Assembly (NCBI RefSeq): GCF_004349235.1
Contig: NZ_SMKY01000030.1
Span: forward strand, 1 to 53,269
Length of the DNA: 53,269 bases
Direction: 5' to 3'
Origin: Actinomadura darangshiensis
Lineage (GTDB): Bacteria; Actinomycetota; Actinomycetes; Streptosporangiales; Streptosporangiaceae
Position 1 is the first letter of the stretch; each line of letters starts with the position of its first letter. This document shows, piece by piece, positions 1-10,269 of this stretch. Made by a program: the position numbers and the translations under genes. A model generated the notes under the pieces. It had not been told where the DNA came from. It ran no database searches and saw nothing but the letters and a program-made list of their open reading frames with translations.

Positions 1-233
1 GACCAGGTCAGGGTCGCCCTGTCGTAGTGGCCGGCCGCGAGCCTCAGCGTGCGCTCGGGCTCGTGCTCGTTCGGGGTCTCGTAGAGGTAGGCGAGGGGTG
101 CCGACGGGCTGCTGCGGGTCCGCGCTCGGGACTCCGCCGGCCGCGCGCGGACGACGAGGTCACCGCCGTCGAGTTCGGGCGGGTCGAGACGGAGGAACGG
201 GGGCGGGTCGAGCGGGCCGGTGCCGCGGGTCAT
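1..233 (-). CDS. Unidentified protein, N-terminal fragment (runs off left edge)
   Basis: An open frame reads leftward from an ATG to the window edge with no stop, giving 77 residues. Nearly every codon ends in G or C, as in the real genes around it, and this is the main support for it being coding. The N-terminus is proline- and arginine-rich, followed by a segment reading LAYLYETPNEHEPERTLRL. I recognise no domain. It is divergent from the kynurenine-type operon and shares the upstream region holding an inverted repeat, so it could be a regulator or an upper-pathway enzyme of the same regulon, but nothing visible in the fragment decides this. Confidence 0.6.
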   Translation of the reverse strand, partial: MTRGTGPLDPPPFLRLDPPELDGGDLVVRARPAESRARTRSSPSAPLAYLYETPNEHEPERTLRLAAGHYDRATLTW

Positions 234-346
234 GACTGCGGGCCTCCCGAAGATCACCGGCGATCACAAGATCAAAGTGACATGGATCATGGTCCCCGGC
301 AAGCCCGCGATCTTGTCCGTATCCGGCCATGGGCCGCGCTCCCCGA

Positions 347-368
347 GATATGACCGTTCCGTCATATC
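347..368. promoter_or_regulatory. Perfect inverted repeat, putative operator of the catabolic operon
   Basis: GATATGAC, six bases, then GTCATATC forms an exact 8+8 bp inverted repeat between the two divergent genes, about 80 bases before the dehydrogenase start. It is an AT-rich island in GC-rich DNA, as expected for a dimeric repressor site (MarR, TetR or GntR class). The cognate regulator is not visible in the window. Confidence 0.6.
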
Positions 369-448
369 GGACGGGGGATTTGGTATTTGCCAGGCATAGC
401 TTCCGGGGCGGAGGATCGACAGTGCCGAACCGCACGGGAGGAACGCCA

Positions 449-1885
449 ATGAAGGCCGAGCACTATGTCGGCGGGGTCTTCCGCTCGGACGGGCCCGCCT
501 TTCCGCTCATCGCGCCCGCCGACGGCTCCGAGCTGGGCACCGTCCCCGAGGGCACCCGCGAGGCCGTCGACGACGCCGTGACCGCGGCGCGGGCCGCGAT
601 GAAGGGCCCCTGGGGGACGGCGAGCGCCGAGGAGCGGGCCGCCGCGCTCAGGCGCGTCGCCGACGGCGTCCAGGCGCGGTTCGAGGAGTTCGTTGCGGCA
701 GAGGTCGCCGACACCGGCCGGTCCCGGGCCTTCGCCGAGACCGTCGACGTGCCGCGCGCCGTCGGCAACTTCCGCGCCTACGCCGACCTGCTGTACGGAC
801 GCCCCGAACGGGCCTACACGACACGCGTCCCGGGATGGAGCGCCGGGACGGGCGAGGCGCTCAACTACACCGTGCGCCGCCCGCTCGGCGTGGTGGCGAT
901 CATCTCGCCATGGAACCTGCCGCTGCTGCTGTCGACGTGGAAGATCGCCCCGGCGCTCGCCGCCGGCAACACCGTGGTGGTCAAGCCGTCGGAGGAGACG
1001 CCGTCCACCGCGACGCTGCTCGCCCGGGTGATCGACGACGCCGGCCTTCCGGACGGCGTGTTCAACCTGGTGCACGGCCACGGCGCGGGCGCGGCGGGCG
1101 AGTTCCTCACCGGCCATCCGGGCGTGGACGCCATCGCGTTCACCGGCGAGTCGGCCACCGGCGCCGCGATCATGCGCAACGCCGCCGACCACGTCACGCC
1201 CGTCTCGTTCGAGCTGGGCGGCAAGAACCCGGCGCTCGTCTTCGCCGACGCCGACCTCGACGCCGCCGTGGACGGGACGGTCCGCTCGTCCTTCACCCAC
1301 TCCGGCCAGATCTGCCTGTGCACCGAGCGCGTGTACGTCGAGCGCCCGGTCTTCGAGGAGTTCGCCGCCAGGCTCGGGGAGCGCGCGAGGGCCCTCGACG
1401 GCTACGGGCCGATGATCTCGGCCGAGCACCGCGACAAGGTCATGTCCTACTACCGGCTCGCCGGGGAGGAGGGCGCCACGGTCGTCGCCGGCGGCGGCGC
1501 GCCGGCCTTCGGCGACGCGCGGGACGGCGGCTTCCACGTCGAGCCGACCGTCCTCACCGGCCTCCCCGAAACGGCCCGCACGGTGAAGGAGGAGATCTTC
1601 GGGCCAGTCTGCCACGTCGCCCCGTTCGACACCGAGGACGAGGCCCTCGAACTCGCCAACGACAGCCCCTACGGCCTCGCCTCCACCGTGTGGACGCGGG
1701 ACCTGTCGAGGGCGCACCGGGTCGCGCCGCGCGTCGAGACGGGGATCGTCTGGGTGAACTGCTGGAACCTCCGCGACCTGCGCACCCCGTTCGGCGGCGT
1801 CAAGGCGTCCGGGATCGGCAGGGAAGGGGGAGAGTACTCCTTGGACTTCTTCTCCGAACCCGTCAACGTCTGCATCCAGATCTGA
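449..1885 (+). CDS. 2-aminomuconate-6-semialdehyde dehydrogenase (ALDH family)
   Basis: This NAD-dependent aldehyde dehydrogenase of 478 residues probably oxidises 2-aminomuconate 6-semialdehyde to 2-aminomuconate. The ALDH core is complete: SPWNLP with Asn156, FELGGKNP with general base Glu255, and [10 protein letters not shown] with catalytic Cys289. The family (hydroxymuconic/aminomuconic semialdehyde dehydrogenase) is clear; the amino substrate is inferred from the HAO, ACMSD, RidA and kynureninase genes downstream. The chosen ATG has a GGGAGG ribosome site about 8 bases upstream and leaves the expected short N-terminus, whereas the frame stays open for 40 further codons upstream. It is the first gene of the operon, with the hydratase 11 bases later. 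2-Hydroxymuconic semialdehyde is an alternative substrate. Confidence 0.88.
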   Translation: MKAEHYVGGVFRSDGPAFPLIAPADGSELGTVPEGTREAVDDAVTAARAAMKGPWGTASAEERAAALRRVADGVQARFEEFVAAEVADTGRSRAFAETVDVPRAVGNFRAYADLLYGRPERAYTTRVPGWSAGTGEALNYTVRRPLGVVAIISPWNLPLLLSTWKIAPALAAGNTVVVKPSEETPSTATLLARVIDDAGLPDGVFNLVHGHGAGAAGEFLTGHPGVDAIAFTGESATGAAIMRNAADHVTPVSFELGGKNPALVFADADLDAAVDGTVRSSFTHSGQICLCTERVYVERPVFEEFAARLGERARALDGYGPMISAEHRDKVMSYYRLAGEEGATVVAGGGAPAFGDARDGGFHVEPTVLTGLPETARTVKEEIFGPVCHVAPFDTEDEALELANDSPYGLASTVWTRDLSRAHRVAPRVETGIVWVNCWNLRDLRTPFGGVKASGIGREGGEYSLDFFSEPVNVCIQI

Positions 1886-1896
1886 GAGCGAGCCCA

Positions 1897-2696
1897 GTGA
1901 CCACCAACATCGACGACGCCGCCGAACGGCTGCTCGGCGCCTACGCGGACGGCACGCCGTGCGAGCCCGTCCGCGACCTGATCGCGACGGCGGACGACGC
2001 CTACGCCGTCCAGGACCTGCTGACCGAGCGCTGGCTGGGGGAGGGCCGCCGCCTCGCCGGACGCAAGATCGGCCTGACGTCGCGGGCCGTCCAGCGGCAG
2101 ATCGGCGTGGGCACCCCCGACTTCGGGATGCTGTTCGCCGACATGGCCGTCCCGGACGGGGACGAGATCCCCGCCGGCGCCGTGCTGCAGCCGCGCGCCG
2201 AGGCCGAGGTCGCCCTCGTGCTCGATCGCGACCTGACGCACGAGCGGCACACCGTCGCCGACGTCATCCGCGCGGCCGCGTTCGCGCTGCCCGCCATCGA
2301 GGTCGTCGGCAGCCGCGTCCGCGACTGGGACATCACGCTCGCCGACACGGTCGCCGACAACGCCTCGTCCGGCATGTACGCGCTCGGCAGCCGCCCCGTC
2401 CCGCTCAAGGACGTCGACCTGCGCCTGTGCGGGATGGTGATGGAGCGCCGCGGCGAGCAGGTCTCGACCGGGAACGGCGCCGCGTGCCTCGGCCATCCGC
2501 TGAACGCGGCGCTGTGGCTCGCCGACACCCTCGTCCGCGTCGGCCGCCCGCTGCGCGCCGGCGACACCGTGCTGACCGGCGCGCTCGGCCCGGTCGTCCC
2601 GGCCGCGCCCGGCGACGTGTTCGAGGCCCGCATCGACGGGCTCGGCGACGTGCGCGTCGCCTTCGGCCGTGCCGAGTCAAGCGAGGAGGAGTCCTG

Positions 2697-2697
<1 letters not shown>
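1897..2697 (+). CDS. 2-oxopent-4-enoate hydratase (MhpD family)
   Basis: A 266-residue member of the fumarylacetoacetase-like hydratase/decarboxylase family, expected to add water to 2-hydroxypenta-2,4-dienoate to give 4-hydroxy-2-oxovalerate. Glu102, Glu104 (RAEAEV) and Glu135 (PAIEVVGSR) line up with the metal-binding glutamates of E. coli MhpD, and the family's DNASSG stretch follows at about residue 154. The start is a GTG. The stop overlaps the next ATG by one base (TGATG), so it is translationally coupled to the decarboxylase, its usual physical partner in meta-cleavage pathways. The aldolase and acetaldehyde dehydrogenase that normally follow are not in this window. Confidence 0.87.
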
Positions 2698-4494
<1,797 letters not shown>

Positions 4495-4504
4495 GGGAGC
4501 ATCC

Positions 4505-5551
4505 GTGTCCGGCCGGGCATCGACGCGGGTCGTCGACGTCCACGCGCACGTCTTCCCGCGGATCGCCAAGGCCGAGGCCCGGCTGCTCACCGACACCGGC
4601 GCGCCGTGGCTGCGCGTCGACGGCGGCGGCACCGGGATGATGATGAGCGGCGACGACGAGTACCGGCCGGTCGGCGAGGCGCTCTGGGACCCGGCGCGCC
4701 GCATCGCCGACATGGACGCCGCCGGGGTCGGCGTGCAGGCCGTCTCGTCCACCCCGCTGATGTTCGGGTACGCGGCCGAGCCGTCCCGCGCCGCCGACTG
4801 GTGCGACCTGGTCAACGACCGCATCCTCGTCCTGTGCGCGGACGCGCCCGACCGGCTGCTGCCGCTGTGCCAGGTCCCGCTCCAGGACCCGGGGCTCGCG
4901 TGCGAGGTCGCCACGCGCGCGGCGGCGGCCGGGCACCGCGGCGTCCACATCGGCAACCACGTCGGCGACCGCAACCTCGACGACGAGGGCATCACCGCGT
5001 TCCTCGCGCACTGCGCCGGCCTCGGCCTGCCCGTCCTGGCGCACCCGTGGGACATGCTCGGCGCCGACCGGATGCGCGGGCACATGCTGCCGTGGCTGTC
5101 CGGGATGCCCGCCGAGACGCAGCTGAGCATCCTCGGGCTGATGCTGTCGGGCGCGTTCGAGCGCATCCCGGAGTCCCTGCGGCTGTGCTTCTGCCACGGC
5201 GGCGGCAGCTTCGCGTTCCTGCTCGGCCGGGCCGACAACGCCTGGCGCCGCCGCGACATCGTCCGCGCCGACTCGCCGCGGCCGCCGTCGGAGTACGTGG
5301 GCCGGTTCCACGTCGACTCGGCCGTGTTCGACCCGCGCGCGCTCCGGCTGCTCGTGGACGTCATGGGCACCGGACGGGTCATGCTCGGCACCGACTACCC
5401 GTTCCCGCTCGGCGAGCAGGAGCCGGGCGCGACGATCCGGGCGTGCCCCGGCCTGGACGACGCCGACCGGGCCCGCCTGCTCGGCGGCAACGCGGAGGCG
5501 TTCTTCGCGCCCGCGCAGGACCTCGTGACCACCGAAGGAAGGAAGCAGTGA
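4505..5551 (+). CDS. 2-amino-3-carboxymuconate-6-semialdehyde decarboxylase (ACMSD)
   Basis: A 348-residue amidohydrolase-superfamily decarboxylase acting directly after HAO; it diverts the unstable semialdehyde from quinolinate formation into catabolism. His13/His15 (DVHAHVFPR), His180 (LAHPWD), His231 (CHGGG) and Asp297 (GTDYP) occupy the zinc-ligand and catalytic positions of the Pseudomonas enzyme. I chose the GTG with GAGGGAG five bases upstream; a GTG 18 bases earlier, overlapping the HAO stop, would add six residues. The stop overlaps the kynureninase GTG (GTGA), so the two are coupled. Confidence 0.92.
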   Translation: MSGRASTRVVDVHAHVFPRIAKAEARLLTDTGAPWLRVDGGGTGMMMSGDDEYRPVGEALWDPARRIADMDAAGVGVQAVSSTPLMFGYAAEPSRAADWCDLVNDRILVLCADAPDRLLPLCQVPLQDPGLACEVATRAAAAGHRGVHIGNHVGDRNLDDEGITAFLAHCAGLGLPVLAHPWDMLGADRMRGHMLPWLSGMPAETQLSILGLMLSGAFERIPESLRLCFCHGGGSFAFLLGRADNAWRRRDIVRADSPRPPSEYVGRFHVDSAVFDPRALRLLVDVMGTGRVMLGTDYPFPLGEQEPGATIRACPGLDDADRARLLGGNAEAFFAPAQDLVTTEGRKQ

Positions 5552-6798
5552 GCCTGGAGGACGAGGCGCGGCGGCTCGACGAGACCGACCCGCTGCCCAC
5601 GCTGCGCGGTGAGTTCCTCGTCCCGCCCGCGCCGGGCGGGCGCTACGGGGAGGCCGCGTACTTCGCCGGCAACTCCCTCGGCCTCCAGCCCCGGAGCGTC
5701 GCGGGACGGCTGCGCGAGGAGCTGGACGACTGGGCGCGGCTCGCGGTCGAAGCCCACACGCAGGGCCGCCGGCCGTGGGTGGACTACCACGAGCTGCTCC
5801 GCGAGCCCGCCGCCCGGCTCGTCGGCGCGCGGCCGCACGAGGTCGTCGCGATGAACTCGCTGACCGTCAACCTGCACCTGATGATGGCGAGCTTCTACCG
5901 GCCCGCCGGGACGCGCACCCGCATCCTCATCGAGGACGCGGCGTTCCCGTCCGACGCGTACGCGGTCGCGAGCCAGGCCGTCCACCACGGGCTCGACCCG
6001 GCCGAGACGGTCGTGCGGCTCAGGCCCCGCGACGGCGAGCACCACCTGCGCACCGAGGACGTCCTCGGCCGCCTGGAACGCGAGGGCGACACGGTCGCGC
6101 TGGTCATGCTCGGCGGCGTCAACTACCTGACCGGCCAGCTGATGGACATGCCGGCGATCACCAAGGCGGGCCGGGCCGCCGGCGCCGTCGTCGGCTGGGA
6201 CCTCGCGCACGCCGCCGGGAACGTCCCGCTGCGGCTGCACGACTGGGACGCCGACTTCGCCGCCTGGTGCACCTATAAGTACCTGAACGGCGGGCCGGGC
6301 GCGGTCGCCGGCTGCTTCGTGCACGAGCGGCACGTCCGCGACGCCTCGGTGCCGAAGCTGTCGGGCTGGTGGGGCACCGACCCGTCCGTCCGGTTCCGGA
6401 TGGACCCCGAGATCGCGCCGCCCGCGTCGGCCGACGCCTGGCAGCTGTCCAACCCGCCGATCATGGCGCTCGCCCCCGTCCTGGCCTCCCTGGAGATCTT
6501 CGACCGGGTCGGGATGGACGCCCTGCGCGCCAAGAGCGAGCGCCTCACCGGCTACCTGGCGTCCAGGCTCGCCGGGACCGGCGCCGGGATCATCACCCCG
6601 GCCGACCCGGCGGCGCGCGGCACCCAGCTGTCGCTTCGGGTGGCGGACGCGGGCGGGCTCGTCCGGCGCCTCGCCGCGACGTCCGGCGTCATCGCCGACG
6701 CCCGTGAACCCGACATCGTCAGGCTCGCGCCCGTGCCGCTGTACTGCACGTTCCATGACTGCCACCGCGCCGCGGCGGCCATCGGAGATCTTGTCTAG
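5548..6798 (+). CDS. kynU: Kynureninase
   Basis: A PLP-dependent fold-type I enzyme of 416 residues that cleaves kynurenine or 3-hydroxykynurenine to (3-hydroxy)anthranilate plus alanine, feeding the dioxygenase. Lys244 in [10 protein letters not shown] is the Schiff-base lysine, Asp218 ([11 protein letters not shown]) contacts the pyridine nitrogen, and [10 protein letters not shown] near the N-terminus is the family signature. It is the last gene of the operon, starting with GTG inside the ACMSD stop. Tryptophan dioxygenase, formamidase and kynurenine 3-monooxygenase are absent here, so substrate must come from genes elsewhere or from imported intermediates. Confidence 0.94.
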   Translation: MSLEDEARRLDETDPLPTLRGEFLVPPAPGGRYGEAAYFAGNSLGLQPRSVAGRLREELDDWARLAVEAHTQGRRPWVDYHELLREPAARLVGARPHEVVAMNSLTVNLHLMMASFYRPAGTRTRILIEDAAFPSDAYAVASQAVHHGLDPAETVVRLRPRDGEHHLRTEDVLGRLEREGDTVALVMLGGVNYLTGQLMDMPAITKAGRAAGAVVGWDLAHAAGNVPLRLHDWDADFAAWCTYKYLNGGPGAVAGCFVHERHVRDASVPKLSGWWGTDPSVRFRMDPEIAPPASADAWQLSNPPIMALAPVLASLEIFDRVGMDALRAKSERLTGYLASRLAGTGAGIITPADPAARGTQLSLRVADAGGLVRRLAATSGVIADAREPDIVRLAPVPLYCTFHDCHRAAAAIGDLV

Positions 6799-6989
6799 GA
6801 GTGTCGGTGCCCGGAACGGCGCCGTATCGGGTAAGTTCGTGGGCGTTGCACGATGGCGTCGGCCCGGCCGGCCGCCGCCAGGCAGTCTCGAAACGTTTTC
6901 TCCGGGTCACCGGCGGACGTGAGATGAGTCCGCTGCAGCCCGGTCCGCCGCCCGGCGGGCCGGTGAGTTCTACCCGGAAGGGAAAGACC

Positions 6990-7193
6990 ATGGCCGAAGG
7001 CACCGTGAAGTGGTTCAACGCTGAGAAGGGCTTCGGGTTCATCGCGCCCGACGGCGGCGGCCCGGACGTGTTCGTCCACTACTCGGCGATCTCCTCCAGC
7101 GGCTACCGCAGCCTCGACGAGAACCAGCGCGTCGGGTTCGAGATCACCCAGGGCCAGAAGGGCCCGCAGGCCGAGGGCGTCTACCCGCTCTAA
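6990..7193 (+). CDS. Cold-shock domain protein (CspA family)
   Basis: A 67-residue single cold-shock domain that binds single-stranded nucleic acid and acts as an RNA chaperone. RNP1 (KGFGFI) and RNP2 (VFVHYS) are intact, and it starts [16 protein letters not shown] as in actinobacterial CspA-like proteins. About 190 bases separate it from kynU, leaving room for the long 5' leader common for these genes; a small palindrome CGAAACGTTTTC lies about 100 bases upstream of the start. A strong terminator follows, so it is probably a single-gene unit. Confidence 0.94.
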   Translation: MAEGTVKWFNAEKGFGFIAPDGGGPDVFVHYSAISSSGYRSLDENQRVGFEITQGQKGPQAEGVYPL

Positions 7194-7215
7194 GGCCTCG
7201 CCGTAGCTCGTGACA

Positions 7216-7245
7216 GGCCGGGGACGTTCACCGTCCCCGGCCTTT
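7216..7245 (+). terminator. Intrinsic terminator after the cold-shock gene
   Basis: GGCCGGGGACG pairs perfectly with CGTCCCCGGCC across a five-base loop (11 bp) and is followed by TTTCG. It lies between the convergent csp and MFS genes and could serve both. Confidence 0.75.
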
Positions 7246-7274
7246 CGCGTGCCCGGCGCCCGTCGCCGCGGTGC

Positions 7275-8495
7275 CTAGCGCAGCGCTCCCTCGGCGGGCT
7301 CGGACGCGGGCGCGGACGTCCCGCCGCCGCGCGGGCGCAGCGCACCGGCCGTCACGGTCATCACCGCGACCACGCACGTGATCAGCCCGAACGCGGCCGG
7401 GTAGGACAGCGCCCCGGCGGTCCAGCCGGTGACGGCCGGCGCCGTCAGCCCGGACAGGTAGGTGATCGTGGCGACGCCCGCCACGCCCTCGCCGGGCGTG
7501 GCGCCGAGGTCGCCGGCCGCCGCGAACACCAGCGGCACGACCGTCGCCACCCCGACGCCGAGCAGCGCGAACCCCGCGATGGCCGGCCACGGCGCGCGGG
7601 ACGCCACGACCAGCACCCCGCCGAGGACCGCGACCACGCCTCCGCACCGGACGACGCGGTCCGGGCCGAGCCGCCGGACCAGCCGGTCGCCGGCCAGCCG
7701 GGTGCCCGCCATGCACGACATGAAGATCGTGTAGCTGGCGGCGGCCAGTCCCGGCCCCGCGTCCCCGACCTCGGTGAGGTAGACGGCCGTCCAGTCGGCG
7801 CTCGCGCCCTCGGCGAATGTCGCGCAGAACCCGACCAGGCCGATGCCGAGGACGGCCTTCGTGGGCAGCGCGAACCGGCGCGGCGCGGGGGCTTCGGGGG
7901 CCGGGCGGACGTGCAGCAGCCCCCGTCCCGCCGCGGCGCCCGCCGCCAGCAGGACGGCGGCGACCAGCCCGAGGTGCAGCCGTGCGTCGACCCGCGCGTG
8001 CGCGGCGAGGATGCCGATGCCGCCGGCGACGAGGCTGCCGACGCACCACAGCCCGTGCAGGCCGGACATGACCGACCGCCGCAGGTGCCGCTCCACCGAC
8101 ACCGCGTGCGCGTTCATGACCACGTCGGACATCCCGGCGGTCGCGCCGAACAGCAGCATCGCCGCGAACAAGAAGACGGGTGCGGGGGCGAGCGCGGGCA
8201 GCGCGATGGCGCCGCACCACAGCGCGATGAGGAGGCGGGTGGCGCGCCGCTCGCCGATCCGGTGCGCGAGGCGGCTCGCGGTCGGCATGGCGGTGAACGC
8301 GCCGATGGACGGGCACAGCAGCGCGAATCCGAGGACGGCGGGGGAGAGGCCGAGCCGGTCCTGGATCCACGGGATGCGGGTCGCGAGGGTGCCGGCCACA
8401 GCGCCGTGGAGGACGAAGACGACCGCGATGGCGCGGTACTCAGGCGTTTGCCAGGGGGGCCGGGGGGTCGTCCCTCCGGATGGGCGAGAGGTCAT
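7275..8495 (-). CDS. MFS transporter (small-solute permease)
   Basis: A 406-residue major facilitator with about twelve hydrophobic segments in two halves; segments such as VLGFALLCPSIGAFTAMP are typical of the sugar/drug-efflux MFS branch seen beside ROK repressors. No substrate signature is visible. It is transcribed away from the ROK gene with a shared 73-base regulatory region. The ATG follows a TAGTTT -10 hexamer by six bases, so the message is probably leaderless. The first ~15 residues (MTSRPSGGTTPRPPWQ) are encoded by a GC-rich repeat and look like an added N-terminus. Confidence 0.85.
   Translation of the reverse strand: MTSRPSGGTTPRPPWQTPEYRAIAVVFVLHGAVAGTLATRIPWIQDRLGLSPAVLGFALLCPSIGAFTAMPTASRLAHRIGERRATRLLIALWCGAIALPALAPAPVFLFAAMLLFGATAGMSDVVMNAHAVSVERHLRRSVMSGLHGLWCVGSLVAGGIGILAAHARVDARLHLGLVAAVLLAAGAAAGRGLLHVRPAPEAPAPRRFALPTKAVLGIGLVGFCATFAEGASADWTAVYLTEVGDAGPGLAAASYTIFMSCMAGTRLAGDRLVRRLGPDRVVRCGGVVAVLGGVLVVASRAPWPAIAGFALLGVGVATVVPLVFAAAGDLGATPGEGVAGVATITYLSGLTAPAVTGWTAGALSYPAAFGLITCVVAVMTVTAGALRPRGGGTSAPASEPAEGALR
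8451..8482 (+). repeat. GC-rich hairpin repeat inside the MFS N-terminus (copy C, divergent)
   Basis: AGGGGGGCCGGGGGGTCGT followed by CCCTCCGG resembles the G6-N-G6-TCG-C6 core of the copies before the RidA gene and ruvB, but with an imperfect right arm. It encodes residues about 5-15 of the MFS protein in antisense. Confidence 0.4.
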
Positions 8496-8536
8496 GGCGA
8501 GAAACTAACAGGCAGCCTTCCTGATTAAAAGCGAAT

Positions 8537-8562
8537 TAGGCAGGCGCCCTGCCTACTACGAT
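8537..8562 (+). promoter_or_regulatory. ROK/MFS operator and leaderless ROK promoter
   Basis: TAGGCAGG-CGC-CCTGCCTA is a perfect 8+8 bp inverted repeat between the divergent genes. It overlaps the spacer and abuts a TACGAT -10 hexamer that lies six bases before the ROK GTG. A further half-site AGGCAG lies on the MFS side. This fits autoregulation plus control of the transporter by the ROK protein. Confidence 0.6.
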
Positions 8563-8568
8563 GGGGGC

Positions 8569-9588
8569 GTGAAGACCGCCGACCCCACGATGGCCCGCGC
8601 GATCAACGACCGGCTCGCGCTCGACCTGCTGCTGGAGCGGGGCCCGCTCACCGCGCCGCAGCTGCGGACGCTGACCGGGCTGTCCCGGCCGACCGTGGCC
8701 GACCTCATCGAGCGGCTGCGCGCCGGCGGGCTGATCGAGGCCGCGGGGGAGACCGGCGCCGACCGGCGCGGCCCGAACGCCCGCCTCTACGGCCTCGTCG
8801 CGGACCGCGCGCACGTCGCCGGGGTGGACCTGCGCCGCGACGCCGTGCACGTCGGCGTCGCCGACATCGCTGGGAACCCGGTGGGGACGGCGTCCCGCCC
8901 GCTGCCCGCGGCCCCCGATCTCGCCGCCCTCGTCGCGGCGGAGGTCGCCAGGGCGGCGGGCGGCCGCGCGCTCCACACGGTGGTGCTCGGCACCCCCGGC
9001 CTGATCGACCCGCGCACCGGTCTCGCCGGCGACGGCGGCGTCCCCGGCGGGCGGCCCGACCTCGGCGCGGCCCTCCAGGACCGGCTCGGCGCGCCGGTCC
9101 GGCTGGAGAACGAGGTGAACCTGGGCGCCATCGCCGAGCACCGCGAAGGCGCGGCGGCCGGCCGCGACGACTTCGCGCTGCTGTGGCTGGACGACGGCGT
9201 CGGCGCCGCGCTCGTCCTGGACGGCCGGCTGCGCCGCGGTGCGTCCGGCGGCGCCGGCGAGGTGGGGCCGCTGCGGTCCGGCAAGGCGATCTTCTGCGAC
9301 CTGCTGGAGGAGCGGGCCGTGGCGGGCCTCGACGACGAGGTCTTCGCCGCGCGCATCGCCGAGGCCGTGTTCGTGCTCGTCGCCGTCCTGGACCCGGGGC
9401 TCGTCGTGCTCGGCGGCGCCCTCGGCCGGGCGGGCGGCGACCGGCTCGCCGGGCTCGTCGCCGAGCGGCTCGGCGCCCTCAGCCCGGCCGCCGCGCAGGT
9501 GCGGGCGAGCCGGGTCGAGGGCGACTCCGTGCTGCGCGGCGCGGTGCTGACCGCCCTCGACCTCGTCCGCGACGACGTCTTCGGCTAG
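8569..9588 (+). CDS. ROK-family transcriptional regulator
   Basis: A 339-residue protein with an N-terminal winged helix (about residues 10-70; TAPQLRTLTGLSRPTVADL is the recognition region) and a C-terminal ROK sugar-kinase-like fold. The region after GASGGAGEVGPL lacks the CxCGxxGC zinc cluster found in most ROK proteins, leaving a single cysteine (IFCDLLEE), so it is unlikely to be an active kinase and may sense its ligand differently. The divergent MFS permease and shared palindrome suggest it represses that transporter. The ligand is unknown. The GTG start is probably leaderless. Confidence 0.85.
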   Translation: MKTADPTMARAINDRLALDLLLERGPLTAPQLRTLTGLSRPTVADLIERLRAGGLIEAAGETGADRRGPNARLYGLVADRAHVAGVDLRRDAVHVGVADIAGNPVGTASRPLPAAPDLAALVAAEVARAAGGRALHTVVLGTPGLIDPRTGLAGDGGVPGGRPDLGAALQDRLGAPVRLENEVNLGAIAEHREGAAAGRDDFALLWLDDGVGAALVLDGRLRRGASGGAGEVGPLRSGKAIFCDLLEERAVAGLDDEVFAARIAEAVFVLVAVLDPGLVVLGGALGRAGGDRLAGLVAERLGALSPAAAQVRASRVEGDSVLRGAVLTALDLVRDDVFG

Positions 9589-9606
9589 GCCGCGCCGCCG
9601 CCCGGC

Positions 9607-10269
9607 CTACTCCTTCGGCAGCCGCTCACCGGAGCGCAGCCGGTCGAGGCCGAGCCAGATGAACTCCACCGCCATCTGCTCCGCGCGCTCGCGCGGCGTG
9701 TCCGGATGCTCCAGCCACCACGACACGATCGACAGCATCGACCCGTACATCAGCGGGACGAGCAGCCGCGCCCGCCGCTCGTTCACCGCGAGCGCGGCGG
9801 GCGACAGCGCCGGGTCGGCGCGGCGGCGGCGCAGCAGCAGGTCGGCGAACGCGGTGCCGAGCCGGTCGCGCAGCTCCTGCAGCTCCAGCCCCACCTCGGG
9901 CTTGTCGAGGTGCCGGACGACCAGCGCCCACGCGTCCGGCTCCTCGGTGGCGTAGCCGAACAGCACCCGGATCATCGCCCGGATGCCGTCGGCCGAGCCG
10001 TGCGCGGCGAGCACGGCCTCGTTCAGCCGGCCGGTCAGCTCGCCGACGATCGCCTCGGTGACCTCGGCGAACAGCTCCTCCTTGGAGGTGAAGTGCTGGT
10101 ACAGCAGCGCCTTGGACACCTGCGCCGCGGCCGCCACGTGCTCCATCTGCGTCAGGTGGTAGCCGCGCCGGCCGAACTCGGCGAGTGCCACCTGGAGCAG
10201 CTGCTCGCGCCGCCGGGCGTGCGGCATGCGCCGCCGCACCCCCGCGGCCTCCCCCGTGCCGCTGGTCAT
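9607..10269 (-). CDS. TetR-family transcriptional regulator
   Basis: A 220-residue repressor. The N-terminal helix-turn-helix ([19 protein letters not shown], about residues 41-59) is classic TetR; the C-terminal ligand domain is of the type found with fatty-acid or acyl-CoA catabolic genes. Its ATG overlaps the stop of the acyl-CoA dehydrogenase gene (ATGA), so both form one operon. It is the obvious candidate to bind the 10+10 bp palindrome in front of that operon, regulating itself and the divergent SDR genes, with an acyl-CoA or related compound as inducer. Confidence 0.88.
   Translation of the reverse strand: MTSGTGEAAGVRRRMPHARRREQLLQVALAEFGRRGYHLTQMEHVAAAAQVSKALLYQHFTSKEELFAEVTEAIVGELTGRLNEAVLAAHGSADGIRAMIRVLFGYATEEPDAWALVVRHLDKPEVGLELQELRDRLGTAFADLLLRRRRADPALSPAALAVNERRARLLVPLMYGSMLSIVSWWLEHPDTPRERAEQMAVEFIWLGLDRLRSGERLPKE

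Noticed and set aside
27..353. Plus-strand open frame of 108 codons at the left edge
   Set aside because: Poor third-position composition and antisense to the better-supported minus-strand fragment; it also crosses the operator region.
835..1896. Long upstream extension of the hydratase reading frame
   Set aside because: Arginine-rich shadow frame of the dehydrogenase gene; the family N-terminus begins at the GTG at 1897.
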